64,000 bases of DNA from Clostridia bacterium (GTDB lineage: Bacteria > Bacillota > Clostridia > Oscillospirales > UBA644): the NCBI GenBank assembly GCA_017934975.1, contig JAGBIM010000007.1, positions 62,001 through 126,000 of the forward strand. Direction: 5' to 3'. The notes under the pieces are model-generated. The model had not been told where the DNA came from and ran no database searches. It was given only the letters and a program-made list of their open reading frames with translations. The position numbers were made by a program, and so were the translations under genes. Within the stretch, counting starts at the first letter, position 1. Every line of letters starts with the position of its first letter. Below are positions 59,577 through 64,000 of the stretch, piece by piece.

Positions 59577-60998
59577 TTATTTATTCGGTTTTTTGGCGGC
59601 GGGAAGGCTGATCTCGAATACGGCACCGTGCTCGCCGTCTTTTCCGGAGCGGTTATATGCGTGCGCCACGCCGTCGTGCCCCACGGCAATGGCGTTGACG
59701 ATGGAAAGGCCGAGGCCGTATTTCCCTTGCCGTCCTTTGTAGAAGCGGTCAAAGATATGATCCACGTCGTCGGGGGCGATTCCGGGGCCGTCGTCGGTGA
59801 CGGAAATGGTCACCGTTCCGTTCTGCACGTCAGCGGCAAGAACGATGGATTGTTTTGCAAAGCGGAAGGCGTTGGAAAGGAGGTTGGTAATCGCCGTTGC
59901 CATGGCGTCCGCATCCACGAAGACCGTGGCGTCGGCGACTTTTCCGTACTCCAGCGTTACGCCGTCCAGACCCCTGAAGCCCGAAACGCGGGAGACGGCC
60001 TCCTCCAGAAGATCCTTTACGGAAACGTAGTTCTTCATAAAGACCTCGTCCGCCGTTTCCAGCTTGGACAGATAGATCAACTCGCCCGTCAGTTTTTCCA
60101 GACGGGAAACCTGCTCCAGAACCTGATCGCCCACTTCCTGGGTATCGGTAAAGACGCCGTCCTTCATTCCTTCCACGTAGCCGCGGATGGACATAAGGGG
60201 CGTACGCAATTCGTGAGAAGCGTTCTGCAGGAATTTCTTCTGCCGTGCATCGTGCTCACTGAGGGATTGAGCCATCCGATCGATGGATCGGGCAAGATCT
60301 CCCACCTCGTCGTTGGAAACCACGGGGGGCGTATCGTTCTCGAACTGGCGGTTTGCCACCCGATCGGCACGAACCTTCAGACGGCGCAGATTTTTGGTCA
60401 GCGTGGTGCTGAAGAGAAGGGCAATGGCGATGGCGAGAACGGAAGCCACCACCAGAGAAAGCAGATAAAGGGTCAACAGAGAACTCTGCATTCCGTAGGA
60501 CTCGGGGGAGGTAAAGAGAATCACGTATCCGAGCACCTGATTGGTAGAAGCGTTGTAGACCTGCTGAATGGAGACGGCGTAGGCCGTATCCCCATAGCGC
60601 AAAACCCGCGTGCCGAGGGAATCCTTATAACGGGAAAGATGCTCCACGAAAAGCTCGGGGGAAGTGCTTAAATGGTCCACGTTCATGCCCGTTTCCGGGA
60701 TATAACAGAACTGCTCGTCCGCCAGAACCAGAGAGGTGGAAGAATCAATATTATGGCGAAAAATCGCCTGCAGATCGGTGATTTTCGTATCGCCCTTCCA
60801 ATCGGGAATGCGGGAAGCCTCCTCCGCAAAGGCGGCACCGCTTTTGGTCAGATGCTCCTTCGCCTCCACGATCATATAACTGTTGGAGAACATATAAACG
60901 AACCCGACGGAAATGATCCCGATAATGGAAACGATCGTGATATAAGAGAGAATCAACTTAAAGTGAAGACTGTTACGAAAGTCCTTCTTTTTGCTCAT
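59577..60998 (-). CDS. Sensor histidine kinase
   Basis: 473 residues. Two membrane helices (about 14-36 and 172-195) flank an extracellular sensor; then a HAMP domain ('NLRRLKVRADRVANRQFEND'), the His box 'LQNASHELRTPLMSIRGYVE' (His near 263), and ATPase motifs 'ITNLLSNAFRFAKQ', 'VTDDGPGIAPDDVDHIFDRF' and 'GKYGLGLSIVNAIAVGH'. It phosphorylates the regulator encoded three bases upstream in the same operon. Of the classic two-helix CssS/PhoR layout. Signal unknown. Confidence 0.93.
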   Translation of the reverse strand: MSKKKDFRNSLHFKLILSYITIVSIIGIISVGFVYMFSNSYMIVEAKEHLTKSGAAFAEEASRIPDWKGDTKITDLQAIFRHNIDSSTSLVLADEQFCYIPETGMNVDHLSTSPELFVEHLSRYKDSLGTRVLRYGDTAYAVSIQQVYNASTNQVLGYVILFTSPESYGMQSSLLTLYLLSLVVASVLAIAIALLFSTTLTKNLRRLKVRADRVANRQFENDTPPVVSNDEVGDLARSIDRMAQSLSEHDARQKKFLQNASHELRTPLMSIRGYVEGMKDGVFTDTQEVGDQVLEQVSRLEKLTGELIYLSKLETADEVFMKNYVSVKDLLEEAVSRVSGFRGLDGVTLEYGKVADATVFVDADAMATAITNLLSNAFRFAKQSIVLAADVQNGTVTISVTDDGPGIAPDDVDHIFDRFYKGRQGKYGLGLSIVNAIAVGHDGVAHAYNRSGKDGEHGAVFEISLPAAKKPNK

Positions 60999-61001
60999 GG
61001 C

Positions 61002-61706
61002 TTACTCCGTGGCATCGGTGACCTTGTATCCGTATCCCCAAACGGTGTTGATCTGGAAGGCGGTTTCGGCGGCATCCAGCTTTTTTCGGATACGCTTGAC
61101 CAGATCGTCCACGGCGCGCGTATCCCCGATGTACTGATAATCCCAGATACTGGTCAACAGTTGGTTACGGGTAAAGGCGCGATTTTTGTTGGTGATCATG
61201 TAATACAAAAAGTCGTATTCCATAGCAGTGAAGGTCAGTTCGACCTCCCCTTCCTCGGTCACCTTGACCACGCGGCGCTGGGAGGGATAGATCTTCAGAT
61301 CACGGCAGGTGGGTTCCGTGGCGGCTTTTTCTTCGTTCATGCCGTCCACGCGACGGAAGACCGCCTTCACGCGGGCCACCAGCTCACGGGGAGAGAAGGG
61401 CTTCATCATATAATGATCCGCCCCCATTTCGATGCCGAGGATGCGGTCCAGCTCTTCGTCCCGTGCGGAGACGATGATAATGGGGGTATTGTCGATCTTG
61501 CGGATTTCGTTGCACAGCTCGAATCCCGACATTCCGGGCATCATAATATCCACGATAAGCATATCGGGCTTATAACGGGAAAAAGCCTCCAGAGCGGGCT
61601 CCGCACAATCAAACTCCATGACGGAAAAGTTTTCCTTTTCCAGATAGGAGCGAATGATCTCACGGATGTTCTTTTCATCGTCAATTACAAAAATCAACTT
61701 CGGCAT
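61002..61706 (-). CDS. OmpR/PhoB-type response regulator
   Basis: 234 residues. Receiver with 'FVIDDEKNI', phospho-acceptor Asp53 in 'MLIVDIMMPGMSG' and Lys in 'DHYMMKPFSPRELVARV'. The winged helix has 'LTFTAMEYDFLYYMITNKNR' and 'DYQYIGDTRAVDDLVKRIRK' plus 'VWGYGYKV'. Operon with the kinase three bases downstream. It is not a close copy of the other two-component system in the window. Confidence 0.94.
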   Translation of the reverse strand: MPKLIFVIDDEKNIREIIRSYLEKENFSVMEFDCAEPALEAFSRYKPDMLIVDIMMPGMSGFELCNEIRKIDNTPIIIVSARDEELDRILGIEMGADHYMMKPFSPRELVARVKAVFRRVDGMNEEKAATEPTCRDLKIYPSQRRVVKVTEEGEVELTFTAMEYDFLYYMITNKNRAFTRNQLLTSIWDYQYIGDTRAVDDLVKRIRKKLDAAETAFQINTVWGYGYKVTDATE

Positions 61707-62054
61707 AATAAAACCTTCCTTTCCCCAAGGGAAAAACCTTCTATAAGAACAGTATAGCGTAATTTATCATACAACATATTAAGAATTTGTGTCTTTTTTT
61801 CGTATTTCGCAGGAAAAAGAAACTTTTCCCCCAAAAAGGGAGGGGGAGAGAGTCCAAAAGCAGTAAAAGGACTCTCTCCCAAGGCATGGAAAAACTGTTG
61901 TATAAAGAAAGGAATCTGATGAGCGTTCCGTTGCCGCAGGGTCTTCCTTCCCTTGCGACGAACACAGTATACCAGACAAAACACGCAGAAAAAGAATGAA
62001 AGTGTGGCAGGATTTCGGAAAAAAAAGAACGCATTTCCGATTCCATGCAAAAAA

Positions 62055-62077
62055 GCCGCACCCTTTTCAGGTGCGGC
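62055..62077 (-). terminator. Terminator of the Asp/Cys-rich protein gene
   Basis: GCCGCACC (62055-62062) pairs with GGTGCGGC (62070-62077); on the minus strand TTTTTT follows. Confidence 0.8.
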
Positions 62078-62093
62078 CTTGAATCGGTGAATC

Positions 62094-62315
62094 TTATTCC
62101 GCGTCGGGGACGGGATCGCAATCGCAATCGTCGAGGACTTCGAAATAATCGTCGTCGTCGCAGCAGCAGTCGCAATCGTCGCAATCGCATTCGTCATCGC
62201 GGTTGCAGAGCATACGGAGCTTATCACGGAAAATGTAGCACAGAAGGGCCACAACGCCGATGAAAGCAATGATACCGAGGATAATGCCGAGGATGGTTCC
62301 GGTTTTCTTGTTCAT
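62094..62315 (-). CDS. Small membrane protein with Asp/Cys-rich tail
   Basis: 73 residues; AAAGGTG lies upstream. One helix (about 7-29, 'TILGIILGIIAFIGVVALLC') is followed by a short basic stretch (RDKLRMLCNR), then a tail of alternating Asp and Cys ('DDECDCDDCDCCCDDDDYF', 'DDCDCDP'), with eight cysteines and more than fifteen acidic residues. The charge pattern puts the tail in the cytoplasm. It may bind a metal. It has a perfect promoter and terminator and stands alone, which argues for a real gene. No family recognised. Confidence 0.7.
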   Translation of the reverse strand: MNKKTGTILGIILGIIAFIGVVALLCYIFRDKLRMLCNRDDECDCDDCDCCCDDDDYFEVLDDCDCDPVPDAE

Positions 62316-62365
62316 AATAACACACCTTTCACGTTCGTTTACTTCGGGGTTGGGTTTATATCATT

Positions 62366-62394
62366 ATTATAACGCATCTTTTACGTTTTGTCAA
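62366..62394 (-). promoter_or_regulatory. Sigma-A promoter of the Asp/Cys-rich protein gene
   Basis: Minus strand: TTGACA (62389-62394), 17-base spacer, TATAAT (62366-62371). Confidence 0.85.
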
Positions 62395-62425
62395 CAGTTT
62401 TCCCGCATTCTTCATAATTTATTCC

Positions 62426-63433
62426 TCATTCTGCCGCATCGTTTCTGCCGTAAAGGGCAAACGCGCCCTTGGCAAGATCTTCCAGACGGCGGACGAGGGG
62501 ATCGGGATAAAGAAGACGGATATCTCCGCTGTGCAGAAGCAGCCAGGCAAATAACCCGTCGTCGGCGGGCACGTCGCAGGTCAGAAGATAATGGGATTCC
62601 CCTGCAGATTCGATAACCGAATCGGAAGGAAATCTGCGCTCTGCGGCGGAAAGGAAGGCCTCCGACACGCGGAAGATCATATGTACGGGATCTTCCAGAG
62701 AAGAAAACACCCCTTTGACGTACTGATCCAGGTCAAAATCCAGGTCTCCCCCGATCTCGCGCAGGTCGGCAACGGTGCGGTCGGTGACGGTCAACCCCTC
62801 AATGCGGTCGGCGGAATAAAAGCAAAGCTCCCCGTTTTCATCGGCTCCCACGAGATAATATCCCTCACTCCACACCAGGCGATAGGGCGACACGGTCTGG
62901 ACGGCCTGGACGGCCTTGCGACGGGGCGTCATATCCCGCAAAGCAGAGCCCTTGTGGGAAAAGCGAACCTTTTTCCCGCCGCGAATTGCGTCAATCAAAC
63001 GCTCCACGTTGGAATAGGTCCGCTCGGTGACGGTTCCGTCGGGAAACACGGAAAGATATTCCGCAACGCAATCCCGCTGACGGGGCAACGCGGTAAAGGA
63101 GCGCAATTTTTTTTCCAACTCCGGCTTTCGCTTCCGCGGCACGGAGGAAGAAATGCGGATAAGATTGGATAAAAGCATCAGATCCTGCCGCGAAAAGGGC
63201 GATCCGTCCCAATAATACCGCACGTCCCTGGAGCGAACCGTCCGAACGGAAAAGCCCGCCTGCGTCAGGGCGCGCAAATCCCGATAAAGCGCCTTTCGCT
63301 CTCCCGGGACACCGAGCTGCTCCAAAGCCGCACCCAATTCCGCCAAAGACATGGGGTGTTCCGCATCGGTCCGCTCACACAGAATCCGTAACAGATACAA
63401 GGGTCTCTCCTTTTGTAAAGGGGTTCCCGCCAT
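62426..63433 (-). CDS. WYL-domain transcriptional regulator
   Basis: 335 residues from the ATG at 63433 (GGAGG eight bases upstream). N-terminal winged helix ('PLYLLRILCERTDAEHPMSL', 'KALYRDLRALTQAGFSV'). The middle holds the WYL domain ('RKAVQAVQTVSPYRLVWSEG' followed by YYLVGADENG), and the C-terminal WCX-type extension ends near 320. WYL regulators bind nucleotides or nucleic acid and often control stress or defence genes. It is divergent from the small RNA candidate 3. Nothing nearby identifies its target. Confidence 0.85.
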   Translation of the reverse strand: MAGTPLQKERPLYLLRILCERTDAEHPMSLAELGAALEQLGVPGERKALYRDLRALTQAGFSVRTVRSRDVRYYWDGSPFSRQDLMLLSNLIRISSSVPRKRKPELEKKLRSFTALPRQRDCVAEYLSVFPDGTVTERTYSNVERLIDAIRGGKKVRFSHKGSALRDMTPRRKAVQAVQTVSPYRLVWSEGYYLVGADENGELCFYSADRIEGLTVTDRTVADLREIGGDLDFDLDQYVKGVFSSLEDPVHMIFRVSEAFLSAAERRFPSDSVIESAGESHYLLTCDVPADDGLFAWLLLHSGDIRLLYPDPLVRRLEDLAKGAFALYGRNDAAE

Positions 63434-63509
63434 GCTCCGCACCTCCGTTTTGGTTATTTTGCACAAACCACAAGAGGTTCATTTGTATATATTCAACAAC
63501 TTTTGCCTC

Positions 63510-63537
63510 TTGATTTTTTTGTAGATTATGGTATAAT
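63510..63537 (+). promoter_or_regulatory. Promoter of small RNA candidate 3
   Basis: TTGATT (63510-63515), 16-base spacer, TATAAT (63532-63537). Confidence 0.6.
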
Positions 63538-63543
63538 ATTATT

Positions 63544-63646
63544 GTGATCGGGAGAAAGTCCCGCACTTGAAATTACTGATTCGTTCCATAACATATACCC
63601 CCTCTTTTTTTGACCGAGAGTTTTTCGAAACTCCCGGTTTTTTTTA
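63544..63646 (+). ncRNA. Candidate small RNA 3
   Basis: About 100 bases between a promoter and a strong terminator, with no credible coding frame. The 5' part has CGGGA...TCCCG (63549-63564), and the end is the hairpin below. It could be an independent small RNA; there is no downstream gene on this strand before the convergent TldD-type gene. Confidence 0.45.
63614..63646 (+). terminator. Terminator hairpin
   Basis: GAGTTT-TTCG-AAACTC (63618-63633) with outer CCG/CGG, then eight or more T. Confidence 0.8.
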
Positions 63647-63671
63647 CCCAAAAATCGGGGGAACCGCAAAA

Positions 63672-64000
63672 TTATTGCCCGGAAACCGTCAGATTTTTCA
63701 CCTTCACCCAAGGGAGGACGCAGGTGCCGTCGTTGATGCGTTCTGCGGAAATTTCCGTAATATCCAGCAGCATTTGCGCCAGATTGCCCGAAATCATGGT
63801 TTCACTGACGGCGTTCGTGATCTTGCCGTCCCGAATCTCAAAGCTATTTTTGGCAATGCCCGAGAAGGTTCCGTCGCCCGCCGGAGAGCCTCCCGAAAAG
63901 CGTCCCACCAAAAGACCGTGTCTGACGGTGGAAATCATGTCATTCAGGGATTTATCCCCTGCATCCACGAAATAGAACCCGCCGCCGGAGGGATTGCGGG
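63672..64000 (-). CDS. TldD/PmbA-type metalloprotease-family protein, C-terminal part
   Basis: The right edge cuts the gene; only about 109 C-terminal residues are visible. 'GGGFYFVDAGDKSLNDMIST', 'VRHGLLVGRFSGGSPAGDGT', 'FSGIAKNSFEI', 'ISGNLAQMLLDITEIS' and 'PWVKVKNLTVSGQ' match the C-terminal domain of TldD/TldE (PmbA) proteins. These act as pairs in peptide maturation or antitoxin decay. Whether this is the D (metal-binding) or E type cannot be decided from this part. Confidence 0.75.
   Translation of the reverse strand, partial: RNPSGGGFYFVDAGDKSLNDMISTVRHGLLVGRFSGGSPAGDGTFSGIAKNSFEIRDGKITNAVSETMISGNLAQMLLDITEISAERINDGTCVLPWVKVKNLTVSGQ

Overview
This window looks like a chromosome segment of a spore-forming, anaerobic, gut-type Clostridia (Firmicutes). 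The evidence is a SpoIIR sporulation gene, a Noc/ParB-type protein, a MecA-like adaptor, ECF-transporter S components, a PduL-type phosphotransacylase, a glycyl-radical enzyme with its activase, an FMN riboswitch of standard form, and many promoters of the form TTGACA-17-TATAAT with AGGAGG ribosome sites. No rRNA, tRNA, CRISPR array, integrase or transposase was recognised.

Layout. 1-4.3 kb (minus strand): a large GLUG-repeat surface protein that runs off the left edge, preceded by a YaaC-family gene. 4.3-5.0 kb: AT-rich gap with a 15-bp inverted repeat 192 bp across. 5.0-9.8 kb: two lipoproteins around an RNA polymerase sigma factor and its overlapping membrane-bound partner, probably an anti-sigma factor. 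One lipoprotein carries an RsgI-like domain. 9.8-12.1 kb: an ACT-ACT-metallo-beta-lactamase fusion and an amidohydrolase. 12.1-13.4 kb: FMN riboswitch, ribU and gtrA. 13.4-15.6 kb: HAD phosphatase, spoIIR and a DUF2461 gene. 15.6-19.5 kb: a glycyl-radical enzyme of unknown substrate, its activase and a divergent AraC regulator. 19.5-25.1 kb: beta-helix protein, pckG (GTP-type PEP carboxykinase) and ligA.

25.1-28.4 kb: pduL, then cysteine desulfurase - IscU-like scaffold - mnmA, a sulfur-relay cluster for Fe-S assembly and tRNA 2-thiolation. 28.5-30.8 kb: TauE/SafE-like and DUF368 membrane proteins and pyrR. 30.9-34.0 kb: a vitamin B6 module (MocR-type regulator divergent from a pyridoxal/pyridoxamine kinase, an ECF S component and a TatD-linked-type radical SAM protein). 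34.0-37.7 kb: two-component system with an aldose-1-epimerase gene in the same operon. 37.8-38.1 kb: two tandem candidate structured small RNAs, each with its own promoter. 38.1-42.5 kb: MecA-like gene, tsaD, a small unknown gene, noc/parB-like gene and a cation-efflux gene, followed by a decayed copy of that gene's 3' end.

42.8-46.5 kb: a 1248-residue membrane-anchored protein alternating collagen-like Gly-X-Y runs with 19 'SAYELA...EWLxSL' modules and ending in BspA-type leucine-rich repeats. 46.9-57.7 kb: typA, a GH78-like glycosidase, two MATE exporters, gpsA divergent from a DeoR regulator, an SGNH esterase and nagA. 57.8-59.5 kb: an AT-rich patch of three unknown small proteins, two preceded by nearly identical promoters. 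59.6-64 kb: a second two-component system, a tiny Asp/Cys-rich membrane protein, a WYL regulator, a third candidate small RNA and the C-terminal end of a TldD/PmbA-type protein.

The most unusual items are the collagen/SAYELA/LRR surface protein, the divergent glycyl-radical enzyme, the ACT-MBL fusion, the tandem small RNAs and the duplicated-promoter cassette. Functions are inferred by reading translated sequence; no database search was run.
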